DNA of 38,211 nucleotides. Source: CAYFXE01 sp964347035 (lineage in GTDB: Bacteria > Acidobacteriota > Aminicenantia > Aminicenantales > Aminicenantaceae). Below, one piece after another: positions 16,353 through 24,669 of the stretch. Made by a program: the position numbers and the translations under genes. Location of the stretch: positions 1 to 38,211 of the forward strand of contig CAYFXE010000027.1 in the NCBI GenBank assembly GCA_964347035.1, given 5' to 3'. Within the stretch, counting starts at the first letter, position 1, and each line of letters starts with the position of its first letter. The notes under the pieces are model-generated. The model saw only the letters and a list, made by a program, of their open reading frames with translations. It was not told where the DNA came from and ran no database searches.

Positions 16353-17324
16353 CTATTTCAAAAGATCTCCCCAGCAGTCTTGAGGATTGGACAGGACCGA
16401 AGCAATCTGCAAGATGGTTTCATGATGCACCAGCTGATGGAGTGTATTGTGTCGGGCCTCGGATAGCGCTCTTTCCTCAAATCCTAAAAGGGGAATATGA
16501 TCGTAGAGTATGACTGTCTCCGTCATTTTCTGAGACACATTGTTAAAAAGGGCTTGTGTGAATTTCTTGGAATCTTTTGTATGACTGAGATGAAAACCCT
16601 TCCGCCCTTCTTCGATGTGCGGAAATAGGATGACCACAGACTCCAGGTTGGATAGCTCATCAAGATCGGATTTATAGGTGGAAAGATCAAGAGCGATTTT
16701 TGTCTGCCATTCTTTGTCTTTGTTTGGAAGTGTCTCATCCGGAAGAAAGGAGGGGAAGTCATGGATCAATGTTCCCCATCGGACGTTGTCCACAAGAGAT
16801 CCCATGAACCAAGTGACCTCGTTATCACTAATCCGGAAATGGACAGTTTCTGTCGAAAAGAGTTTTAATCCCTTCTCCAGCCCGCTCAAGAGGTAGACCG
16901 TTTTGCCACTTCCGGCGCCTCCGATGATCAGGAATAGCTTGTTTCTTGGCTCATCGTAAAGAGCACAGGCATGGAAATTGTATATTTGATGCTTTTTCTC
17001 CAGCAAGTGTAGAGTGAATCTGTAGAGGGCGCCCAGGTTTCCCCAGAGACTGTACCGAAGATCAGAGGCTTCTCGAGTCAGCCTGAGGAAAGGACCTTTG
17101 AACCTCACGTGATCACCTTCTTTATCGTAAGAGGGTGTTCCTTCTGCGTCCTCAACAGTTAAGTAGCCATCGAGACTGTCTGAATACGGAATTTCTGTGA
17201 GCTGCCTGAAAGCTGTCAGGAGAGATTTTACCTCGAGCGGAAAAGGAAGCAGAGGCAGGAGCTCTTCTCGATTCGCAGAAAGGCCAATCGTAGCATTTAA
17301 AATCTTGACGGCTTTGTGGATCAA
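16353..17324 (-). CDS. HprK-like P-loop kinase-domain protein
   Basis: The 323-aa protein has a Walker A motif GGAGSGKT in LFLIIGGAGSGKTVYLLSGL (about residues 135-142), preceded by NFHACALYD. This is the arrangement of the HPr kinase/PEP-carboxykinase-like P-loop fold, where a histidine-containing strand leads into the nucleotide loop. A true HPr kinase capsule motif is not evident, so it is probably one of the orphan HprK-related proteins rather than HprK itself. The start is a TTG (17324) with GAGG nine bases upstream; there is no ATG option near the N-terminus. It directly precedes comA, which suggests a linked role, but none is known to me. Confidence 0.65.
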   Translation of the reverse strand: MIHKAVKILNATIGLSANREELLPLLPFPLEVKSLLTAFRQLTEIPYSDSLDGYLTVEDAEGTPSYDKEGDHVRFKGPFLRLTREASDLRYSLWGNLGALYRFTLHLLEKKHQIYNFHACALYDEPRNKLFLIIGGAGSGKTVYLLSGLEKGLKLFSTETVHFRISDNEVTWFMGSLVDNVRWGTLIHDFPSFLPDETLPNKDKEWQTKIALDLSTYKSDLDELSNLESVVILFPHIEEGRKGFHLSHTKDSKKFTQALFNNVSQKMTETVILYDHIPLLGFEERALSEARHNTLHQLVHHETILQIASVLSNPQDCWGDLLK

Positions 17325-17397
17325 TGCTTGATTCCTCTATTTTCTCAGGATGGTATATGATACACGATATCACCAACGCCGACAATAAAAAGGGGAC

Positions 17398-17496
17398 CAG
17401 TTTTCAGTAATCAGTTCTCGGTAATCGGTTTTTAGTTGATTAGTAAAGAAATCTTTTCCTGGACTGAGAACTGACAACGGATTACTGATAACTGAA
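17398..17496. repeat. CAGTTATCAGTAATC-type imperfect inverted repeat
   Basis: The left arm (from 17398, CAGTTTTCAGTAATCAGTTC) and the right arm, read on the minus strand (from about 17496, CAGTTATCAGTAATCCGTTG), are imperfect inverted copies separated by about 25 nt. The arms contain internal reiterations of CAGTTNTCAG/GTAATC. The element fills the 173-bp gap between ubiE and the HprK-like gene. It may be a MITE-like element or a structured terminator; no transposase is nearby. Confidence 0.65.
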
Positions 17497-17497
17497 T

Positions 17498-18190
17498 TTA
17501 TTTTTCGGCGATGTGGATGGCCGAGGCACCGAAGAAAAGCTTCCTGTACTTGACTTTTCTGAACCCTGCCTGGTGAATTATAGAAGAAAACTCATCAGCG
17601 GGATAAAACCGGGGGATGGTAAAGGAAAGATAACTATAGCCTGATTTTGACCCTGAGATGAATGTTCCGATGGGTTTGACGAAAAGATGTATGTAGAAGT
17701 GGAAAAGTTGACGGATAAATTTCGAAGATGGCTGACTCGTCTCCAGGTTAACGAATCGTCCTTCTGGTCTAAGCACCCGGTAGAATTCATGCAGATGAGA
17801 AACTAGATAGTCCTTGTTAGGACTTATATTTCTTGTGGCAAAGGATATGGTCACCAGGTCAAAGGTGTCATCAGGGAAAGGAAGACACTTGGCTTCGGCC
17901 TCGGCAAAATATATATTAGCGTTATTCTTTTTTTTCTGGGCCTTAGACAACATCGTGGCGCTGAAGTCAACAGAAATGATCTTTACATCATCTTTAGCGA
18001 AGTGAGAGAGGTTTTGGGCCATCTCACCCGTACCGCTGCAGACATCAAGCCAGTATCGTCCAGCTTTGCTGGCCGCTATGCGGGCGGCCTTTTTCCGCCA
18101 ATAAATATCCAAACCGAAGGTGAGCACGTGATTGACGAGTTCATAGGTATTGGCAACCTCAGAGTATATTTTACGCACACCTTTGATCAT
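17498..18190 (-). CDS. UbiE/MenG-type demethylmenaquinone methyltransferase
   Basis: The 230-aa SAM-dependent methyltransferase is most like UbiE/MenG, which methylates demethylmenaquinone in the last step of menaquinone synthesis. It has the opening KIYSEVANTYELVNHVLTFGLDIYWRKKAA, motif I LDVCSGTGEMA, VDFSATML, FPDDTFDLVTISFATRNI (a family hallmark region) and a C-terminal RKVKYRKLFFGASAIHIAEK. The frame opens 14 codons earlier (18232), but ATG 18190 fits the family length; neither has a good ribosome site. Quinone synthesis would fit a respiring anaerobe with an RdhA-like protein, but no other men genes are present to confirm it. Confidence 0.85.
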   Translation of the reverse strand: MIKGVRKIYSEVANTYELVNHVLTFGLDIYWRKKAARIAASKAGRYWLDVCSGTGEMAQNLSHFAKDDVKIISVDFSATMLSKAQKKKNNANIYFAEAEAKCLPFPDDTFDLVTISFATRNISPNKDYLVSHLHEFYRVLRPEGRFVNLETSQPSSKFIRQLFHFYIHLFVKPIGTFISGSKSGYSYLSFTIPRFYPADEFSSIIHQAGFRKVKYRKLFFGASAIHIAEK

Positions 18191-18343
18191 GATGAATTTT
18201 AGATTGTATAAAAGTCTCGGCGATCTTGCCACAATAATTTACATTTAACGAACTTGTAGACTACACTCGATATTTTTTGTTAAAATACTTTGCTCATTTG
18301 AGGGGATGATTGATATAAATAATAACTTTTGCAAAGGAGGAAC

Positions 18344-19967
18344 ATGAAAACACAAAAATTCATTGTACTCACGACATTAATCTTTCTTATTGGACTTACC
18401 TCTCTTTCCACAGCCCGGGTCCAGCCCACCTATGCCATCGTCAACTGTAAGATCTTTCCTGTTTCCGGTCCCCCGATTGAAAAAGGTATCATTGTTGTCC
18501 GAGACGGGCTCATCCAGGCCCTAGGCTCCCTGGAGAAAGTCACCGTTCCTGAGGACGCTGAGGTGGTCGAAGCCGAGGGATTCTTCGCCTACCCGGGACT
18601 CGTTGATGCGCACACGAGTTTTTTCCTCGAGGTGAAAAGGCCAGAAACACGCACGCCGGGAGTAAGAACAACACCCCAGCCAGCGGTCAAACAGCACCCT
18701 GAATTAGAAGCCATTGAAAAGCTAAAACCCAAGAAAACAACCATGGAAAACCTGCACAAGATCGGTATCACCACCATCCTCGTCGTGCCCCAGACGGGTA
18801 TCTATGCTGGACAGAGTGTTCTTCTGAACCTCAATGGAGACAAAGTTGAATCCATGGTCGTTGTCCATCCCTTCGCCCTCCATGTGAACTTCACCACAGT
18901 GCGGGGGGGATATCCGTCGAGTGTTATGGGAACCATGTCCTATCTCCAGCAATCTTTCCTAGATACTCAGCATTATGCTCAGCACAAATCACTCTTTGCA
19001 GAGTCGTCGAAGGGGCTGAAAAGACCCGAGTATGATCCTTTTCTAGAGGCTCTTATTCCTTATGTTGTTAAGAAAAAACCTGTAGTCTTCAACTGCGCCA
19101 ATCAAGAAGACATTAAACGTGCTCTCCGCCTCACCAAGGAATTCAAACTTAATGGGTATATCACCGGAGCGAATGAAGCCTGGCGGGTGGCAGAAATGGT
19201 CAAACAGGCCAAAGTCCCTCTTCTCGTTTCTCTCGATTTCAAACCTCCGTTTACCAGCAGCTACGCTACTCAGGGGGATGATTTGAAAGAGAAAGCCGAA
19301 AAAGAAATCTACCCAGCTAATGCGGCCAACCTTTACAAGCAAGGCATTAAATTCGCTCTGACCTCAAGCGGTATCACGAAACCGGCTGACATTGTGAAAA
19401 ATCTCCAGAAAGCCATCGAAAAAGGCCTGCCCAAAGAAGAAGCCCTTAAGGCGATGACCCTTACTCCGGCTCAGTACCTCGGTGTCGACAACATCCTGGG
19501 AAGTCTGGAAGCGGGGAAAATTGCCAATATCGTCCTGACTTCCGATGAGATCTTTTCTGAAAAAGCTCAAGTCCGGAGAGTTTTTGTCGATGGCCTGTCG
19601 TTTGAAATTAGACAGCCTCCCAAAAAAGAAGAACCAGCCACTTTGAATCTTTCCGGACGATGGGACGCTACTCTGACAGGCCCGATGGGCAAGATGGAAT
19701 TCACGATGGAAATAGAGCAAGATGGAAACGAGATCAGCGGAAAAATGGTCTCCGNNNNNNNNNNCCGATTTTGGAGAATGGACGATAAGCGACGGGGTCT
19801 TATCCGGCAATGAAATCGCATTCACCATCACTGGTGAGGCTATGGGCCGTACTGTAGATTTAGCCTTCAGCGGAAAGGCAGAGGAAGACTTGATTGAAGG
19901 GGCCATTACCATCATGGGAAGCCCTGCAGAGCTGAGAGCCACTCGAAGCCCTGGGGCATCAGAATAG
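18344..19967 (+). CDS. Exported amidohydrolase-family protein 1 with C-terminal lipocalin-like domain (gap inside)
   Basis: The start ATG 18344 follows an AAAGGAGG ribosome site; a signal peptide (FIVLTTLIFLIGLTSLSTARV) precedes an imidazolonepropionase/amidohydrolase-type fold (YAIVNCKIFPVSGPPIEKGIIVV, and late LTPAQYLGVDNILGSLEAGKIANIVLTSD). The first metal motif is degenerate: D88-A-H90-T-S92, where the family has D-x-H-x-H. A C-terminal domain (LNLSGRWDATLTGPMGKMEF and following) looks like a small beta-barrel. Ten Ns (19755-19764) break the frame: the text before the gap and the text after it (DFGEWTISDGVLSG...SPGASE, ending 19967) are in different phases. If the true gap is a multiple of three (for example 9 or 12 nt), one intact gene results. 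It heads a run of four such genes. Confidence 0.8.
19755..19764. other. Assembly gap (10 N)
   Basis: Ten placeholder bases lie inside amidohydrolase 1. The downstream part is out of phase by one, so the real gap length should be a multiple of three if the gene is intact. Confidence 0.99.
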
Positions 19968-19979
19968 GAGGAGATGATC

Positions 19980-21299
19980 ATGAGAAAAAGATTAATTGGA
20001 TTTGTTATCGTGCTCGGATTATCTCTTTTCCCCAGGCTTTTATCCAGCCAAGACCTTTTGATAAAGAATGGAACGATCTTAACCGTCACCAACGGAACCA
20101 TCGCGAACGGGGACATCCTTATCCTCAAAGGGATAATTGAGAAGATTGGTCAGAACATCGAACCCCCCGAAGGAATTAGAGTGATCGACGCCACGGGAAA
20201 ATATGTCATACCTGGTATCATCGACTCTCATACCCATATAGCTCTATCTGGCACGAATGAAAGTGGCGAGACGATATCCAGCGGAGTGAAGATGCGCGAT
20301 GTCATAAACGCCGAGGATCCCTCTATTTACACTGGTTTGACAGGCGGTGTGACCATGGTTCACACCATGCATGGTAGCGGAAACCCCATAGGAGGGGAGA
20401 ACATCGTCATCAAACTCAAGCGCGGAAAAACCTCTGAAGAGATGCTCGTCCCTGAAGCCACTAGGACTCTGAAATTCGCTCTCGGCGAAAACCCGAAACA
20501 GGCCAACCGGATGAGTACGGGGACACCGAGGTATCCGCAGACGCGGATGGGCGTGAACGCCATCATCCGACGAGAATTCTTGAGAGCCAAGGATTACATT
20601 GAAAAGTGGGATCGCTACGAGAAGGCTAAGAAAAACAAGAAAGCAGCTAAAAACTTCCTTCCCCCGAAAAAAGATTTGAAGATGGAGGCTTTGGCCGACA
20701 TGCTCCGCGGTGATATGGTCGCCCGGTGTCATAGTTACCGGGCTGATGAGACATTGGAGTTCATCAAACTTTCAAAAGAATTCGGGTTTAAAATCGCCGC
20801 CTTTGAACATGCCTCTGAGGCCTTCAAGATCGCCAAGGAATTGGCCGAGGAAAATATCGGGATTTCCATCTTTCTGGATAACTGGGCTTATAAAATCGAG
20901 GCTTCCGAAGGGATTGCCTACAATGCCGCCTACTGCACTAAGAACGGTGTTCTGGTGTCCATCAATTCTGATAGCGGGGAGAGAATCAGGCGTCTGTTTA
21001 ACGATGCAGCCAAAGCCATGAAGTATGGAGACCTGAGCGAGGAAGAGGCGTTGAAACTCGTGACCATCAATCCAGCCATCCAGCTTGGCGTGGATAAAAT
21101 CGTGGGCAGTTTGGAGGAGGGAAAACACGGCGATATTGCTATCTTCCACAAGCACCCCATGAGTGCTTACACCCTGTGCGAGATGACAATCATAGAGGGC
21201 GAAGTCTATTTTGACAGGGCCCAGTATCTCCGGGAGAGGGCAGAGTTGGAAAAGAAGAAGAAAGAAGAAAAAAAGAAGAAAACTGGAGGTCCGAAATGA
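19980..21299 (+). CDS. Exported amidohydrolase-family protein 2
   Basis: The 439-aa protein starts at ATG 19980, eight bases after AGGAGG; ATG 19974 would be too close. The signal peptide (LIGFVIVLGLSLFPRLLSS) is followed by a typical amidohydrolase composite: LLIKNGTILTVTNG, then YVIPGIIDSHTHIALSG with an intact D82-S-H84-T-H86 metal motif, TGLTGGVTMVHTMHGSGNPIGGEN, and LVTINPAIQLGVDKIVGSLEEGKHGDIAIF. The family hydrolyses C-N bonds of cyclic or acyl amides; a dipeptidase- or imidazolone-type substrate is likely but unproven. The C-terminus is very lysine-rich (LEKKKKEEKKKKTGGPK). The next gene overlaps by ATGA, indicating translational coupling. Confidence 0.86.
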   Translation: MRKRLIGFVIVLGLSLFPRLLSSQDLLIKNGTILTVTNGTIANGDILILKGIIEKIGQNIEPPEGIRVIDATGKYVIPGIIDSHTHIALSGTNESGETISSGVKMRDVINAEDPSIYTGLTGGVTMVHTMHGSGNPIGGENIVIKLKRGKTSEEMLVPEATRTLKFALGENPKQANRMSTGTPRYPQTRMGVNAIIRREFLRAKDYIEKWDRYEKAKKNKKAAKNFLPPKKDLKMEALADMLRGDMVARCHSYRADETLEFIKLSKEFGFKIAAFEHASEAFKIAKELAEENIGISIFLDNWAYKIEASEGIAYNAAYCTKNGVLVSINSDSGERIRRLFNDAAKAMKYGDLSEEEALKLVTINPAIQLGVDKIVGSLEEGKHGDIAIFHKHPMSAYTLCEMTIIEGEVYFDRAQYLRERAELEKKKKEEKKKKTGGPK

Positions 21300-22570
21300 A
21301 AAAGACGTTTATCTTCATCCTAATCTTTGTTTTTCTTGGTATATTTACGATCATGGCAGAAAACCAAGCTCCGCGTTTTGTGGCCGTCAAAGGAGCGAAA
21401 ATCATTCCTGTCGTTGGCGATGATATAGAAGAAGGAATCGTTCTTATCAGAGACAATCTCATCGAAGCTTTAGGCAAGGATGTCACTATTCCAGAAGGCG
21501 CCAGAATTTTTGACGCTAAGGGACTTTTCGTCTATCCGGGGATGATCGATGGCCTGAGCCGATTAGGTCTCCAGGAGATAGGCTCACTGCGGGCCACGAT
21601 CGATTATAGAGAAACAGGAAAGTTCAATCCTCAAGCCGTGTGTGTCGAGGCTCTAAGGCCTGATTCCATCCATATCCCCATCTCCCGGGCTAATGGTATA
21701 ACAGCAGCCCTTATTGCTCCCTCAGGAGGATTGATATCGGGGCAGAGTGGACTCATTCGGCTCACTGGTCGGAGACCCAAAGAGATGATTATCAAGAATC
21801 CCGTCGCCATGCACATTAACCTGCCCACCATAGCTCGACCGAGGTTTCGAAGGACAACACAGCCTCAGAGGGAAGAAGCCTCCAAGCAGCTCCAGGAGAT
21901 AAAGGAGCTCTTTAATGAGGTGCGTCTCTACCAAAAACTGAAAAACGCTGCAGAAAAGAATGAACTCCTTCTGTCACCCGAATTTGATGAAAGACTCGAG
22001 TTCCTGATTCCTGTCGTCCGCGGAGAGCTGCCGGTCATGATTTCAGTTCACGGGGAGAAAGATATTCTCGATGCCATCAAGTTTGTTCAGGAAGAGAAAC
22101 TGAAAGCGATTTTCTATGGAGTCACAGAAGCATGGAAGGTCGCCGAAGAAATCAAAAAATCTGGGATTCCTGTCGTTTTTGGATCGATGTATTCTATGCC
22201 GCCTAAGTGGGAGGACGGCTATGATGCCATATTCCGTAATCCTTCTGTGCTCAGCCATGCAGGTGTGAAGATCGCCTTTTCCTCGTCGAGTGCCACCCTG
22301 GCTAAGGACTTACCTTACCATGCCGCCAAAGCGGCTGCCTTCGGATTGGACAAAAGAGAGGCTTTGAAAGCCGTGACCATCTACCCGGCTCAAATTTTTG
22401 GCGTTGAGGATCATATGGGAAGTCTGGAGAAAGGAAAGCTGGCTAACATCGTCGTCGCCGATGGAGATATCCTCGAACTTCGAACTCATATCAAGCATGT
22501 CTTTATCGAAGGAGTGGAAGCCGATCTTAAGACCCGCTACGAGGAATTGCTCGAGAGATATAAAAAATAA
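21296..22570 (+). CDS. Exported amidohydrolase-like protein 3, metal motif lost
   Basis: The 424-aa protein has a signal peptide (TFIFILIFVFLGIFTIMA) and follows amidohydrolase 2 with a 4-bp ATGA overlap. The overall fold signatures remain (FVAVKGAKIIPVVGDDIEEGIVLI and VTIYPAQIFGVEDHMGSLEKGKLANIVV). However, the D-x-H-x-H site reads D85-G-L87-S-R89, so both histidines are replaced. It is closely related to protein 1 (GISA... and ALIAP-GG-LISGQSG regions match VVPQTGIYAGQSV). With the binuclear-metal ligands gone it may be a non-catalytic partner, perhaps forming a hetero-oligomer with protein 2. This is inferred from the coupled, roughly equimolar arrangement. Confidence 0.84.
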   Translation: MKKTFIFILIFVFLGIFTIMAENQAPRFVAVKGAKIIPVVGDDIEEGIVLIRDNLIEALGKDVTIPEGARIFDAKGLFVYPGMIDGLSRLGLQEIGSLRATIDYRETGKFNPQAVCVEALRPDSIHIPISRANGITAALIAPSGGLISGQSGLIRLTGRRPKEMIIKNPVAMHINLPTIARPRFRRTTQPQREEASKQLQEIKELFNEVRLYQKLKNAAEKNELLLSPEFDERLEFLIPVVRGELPVMISVHGEKDILDAIKFVQEEKLKAIFYGVTEAWKVAEEIKKSGIPVVFGSMYSMPPKWEDGYDAIFRNPSVLSHAGVKIAFSSSSATLAKDLPYHAAKAAAFGLDKREALKAVTIYPAQIFGVEDHMGSLEKGKLANIVVADGDILELRTHIKHVFIEGVEADLKTRYEELLERYKK

Positions 22571-22595
22571 TAGATATTCTAAGGAAGGAGGAAAT

Positions 22596-24413
22596 ATGAA
22601 AAGAAAAATCATTATTTTAAGCATTCTCACGTTGTTCTTAAGTGTTGTTCTTGTCGGATTCATCCAGACGAATGAGAAGGAGAGTGCGGTTGCCTATGAT
22701 GTGCTCATCAAAAACGGGAAAGTCTTCGATGGCTCTCTCAAGCAGGCCTTTCGAGCCGATGTGGCTGTCAAAGGGGATAAGATTGTCAAGGTGGCCAGAT
22801 CGATTAAAGGAAGCGCAGGGAAGGTGATAGATGCCAAAGGTCTGTATGTCACACCTGGATTCATCGATCTCCATACCCATGTCGATGGCGGTATGTATTT
22901 TTCCGAAAATCGAGCCTGCCTGAATTATCTCAAGCAAGGAACAACTTCGGTCATCGTCGGTCAATGCGGAGGGGGTGGCTGGCCTTTATTCGAGAAAGCA
23001 GAAGACCAGATAAAACGGTGGGAGGAAAGCGGGATCGGCCCCAACGCCGCCCTCCTAGTCGGACACGGCGACGTCAGAAATCTCGTCCTGGGCATGGAAG
23101 ATAGAGCTCCGACTCCAGAAGAGCTGGAAAAGATGAAGGAGTTGGTTCAGGAGGCGATGGAGCAGGGTGCTTACGGCCTCTCCACGGGATTAATCTATCT
23201 CCCTGGTCGGTATGCCAAGACAGACGAAGTCATCGAGCTGGTGAAGATCATCGCTCCTTATGGAGGCATTTATCATACTCATGTCCGTGATGAACGGGAT
23301 AAGTTGTTGGAGGCGGTCGAAGAGGCAATTGAGATCTCTGAAAAGACGGGCGCTCCAACTCATATTTCTCATTTTAAAGTGATGGGAAAAACGAATTGGG
23401 GGTTGGTCAAGGAAGCCTGTGCCCTTATCGAGGAGGCGAGAACCAGAGACCTAAAAATCACAGCCGACCAGTATCCTTATGAGTTTTCCAGTGGCTACCC
23501 CTACCGGAGTCTCATCCCGAATGAGGCTTGGATCGGGAAGGAAGCCAAGAACAGGCTGAATCGGACGGATATTGAAATGATTTTCGATCATCTGAGAGAT
23601 GCCCAGCTCATAGATCTATATAAAAAGGTAACACCTTATGAGCTTACTGAACATCATCAGCAGTTCCTCGAGGAGCTTCCCCGAAAGTGGCTCGTGCAGT
23701 TTGTCGGTCGGACTTTCATAAGCCCCGGGAATTTTCAGGGTCCTGGGAATGCGAGGGATCGAGTGCTCTTCCTGGAACGAATGAAGGATCCTGAACAGGC
23801 AGGTCAGATCCGGAAGGCGGTGGAAACCTCTATCGATAATCTTGTCGGACCCGAGAATATCATTGTCGGGATCTGTGTCGAGAAAAATTTAGAGGGTAAA
23901 TCCCTAAAACAGGTTGCGGCGATGAAAAGAAAATCCATAGCTGACGCAGCGATTGAACTCGAGCTCATGGGAGCTAAGTGTATCCCTCTCCAGATGTGTG
24001 AAGAGGATATCGAGTACATCATGAAGAAAGATTATGTGGGCACAGGAAGCGACGGGACGACTCCGTTTTACGGCATCGGCCTTACCCATATCCGCTCCTA
24101 TTCCACCTTCCTCCACAAAATTAAAAAATATGCCCTCCAGAGAAAGACAGTTTCCGTTTCTCATGTGATCCGCTCACAGACATCTCTCCCGGCTGAGATC
24201 ATGAACTGGGATGATCGAGGCTGGATTAGGGAAGGATATAAAGCAGATGTCGTTGTTCTCGACCTGAAGGATATCAAAACTCCGACAACTATCCATAATC
24301 CCCATCAGTACAGTGAGGGAGTGAAACACCTGCTCATAAACGGCGAGATTGTTCTGTTTAACGGTAAGTATAGCGGAAAGCTTCCAGGCAAAGTCCTAAA
24401 GCTGAAAACATAG
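22596..24413 (+). CDS. Exported N-acyl-D-amino-acid deacylase
   Basis: This is a D-aminoacylase-type amidohydrolase of 605 aa; the family releases D-amino acids from N-acyl-D-amino acids. The N-terminal signal peptide (IIILSILTLFLSVVLVGF) suggests an extracytoplasmic location. Motifs are YDVLIKNGKVFDGS, PGFIDLHTHVDGG with intact D91-L-H93-T-H95, the cysteine motif VIVGQCGGGGW, GLSTGLIYLPG, IYHTHVRDE, THISHFKVMG and GTGSDGTTPFYG. These match the D-aminoacylase/dihydroorotase-like subgroup. The start ATG 22596 follows AAGGAGG. The gene is last of the four-gene amidohydrolase run, 25 nt after protein 3. With the glycosylasparaginase nearby it points to processing of modified or D-amino-acid-containing peptides. 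Confidence 0.9.
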   Translation: MKRKIIILSILTLFLSVVLVGFIQTNEKESAVAYDVLIKNGKVFDGSLKQAFRADVAVKGDKIVKVARSIKGSAGKVIDAKGLYVTPGFIDLHTHVDGGMYFSENRACLNYLKQGTTSVIVGQCGGGGWPLFEKAEDQIKRWEESGIGPNAALLVGHGDVRNLVLGMEDRAPTPEELEKMKELVQEAMEQGAYGLSTGLIYLPGRYAKTDEVIELVKIIAPYGGIYHTHVRDERDKLLEAVEEAIEISEKTGAPTHISHFKVMGKTNWGLVKEACALIEEARTRDLKITADQYPYEFSSGYPYRSLIPNEAWIGKEAKNRLNRTDIEMIFDHLRDAQLIDLYKKVTPYELTEHHQQFLEELPRKWLVQFVGRTFISPGNFQGPGNARDRVLFLERMKDPEQAGQIRKAVETSIDNLVGPENIIVGICVEKNLEGKSLKQVAAMKRKSIADAAIELELMGAKCIPLQMCEEDIEYIMKKDYVGTGSDGTTPFYGIGLTHIRSYSTFLHKIKKYALQRKTVSVSHVIRSQTSLPAEIMNWDDRGWIREGYKADVVVLDLKDIKTPTTIHNPHQYSEGVKHLLINGEIVLFNGKYSGKLPGKVLKLKT

Positions 24414-24466
24414 CTCATCATCTTCCACAAAGCTGTCGAAATAATATAAGAGACTTATAATTAAGC

Positions 24467-24530
24467 CGTCATTCCCGCGGAACCTGTGCCCACGAAGCTT
24501 GTGCCTGCGGAAGCGGGTAGCGGGTATCAA
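24467..24530. repeat. GTCATTCC-family repeat, long form (reverse orientation)
   Basis: CCGTCATTCCCGCGGAACCTGTGCC and the following CACGAAGCTTGTGCC-TGCGGAAGCGGGTAGCGG form the reverse complement of the long repeat at 29813-29878 and resemble 27212-27262. The internal segment ACCTGTGCCCACGAAGCTTG is an insertion relative to the short palindromes. Confidence 0.75.
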
Positions 24531-24550
24531 GAGTCTAGCTTCATTATTCC

Positions 24551-24661
24551 GTCATTCCTGCGTAAGCAGGAATCCAGGTCTATCTGAATAAGATTTTTTC
24601 ATATTTCTGGTTTCCAGCTTCTGGGGGAACAAGCCTGGATTCCCGCCTCCGCGGGAATGAC
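24551..24661. repeat. Paired GTCATTCC palindromes with a core (MITE-like)
   Basis: Two palindromic units (GTCATTCCTGCGTAAGCAGG at 24551-24570 plus AATCCAGG, and CCTGGATTCCCGCCTCCGCG plus GGAATGAC at 24634-24661) stand as inverted termini around a core of about 55 bp containing TCTATCTGAATAAGATTTTTT. The element at 29674-29756 has the same plan and a related core (CTTATCTAGATAGGAATTTT), so the family is a composite terminal-inverted-repeat element. It lies between convergent genes. Confidence 0.8.
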
Positions 24662-24669
24662 ATTTTTCT

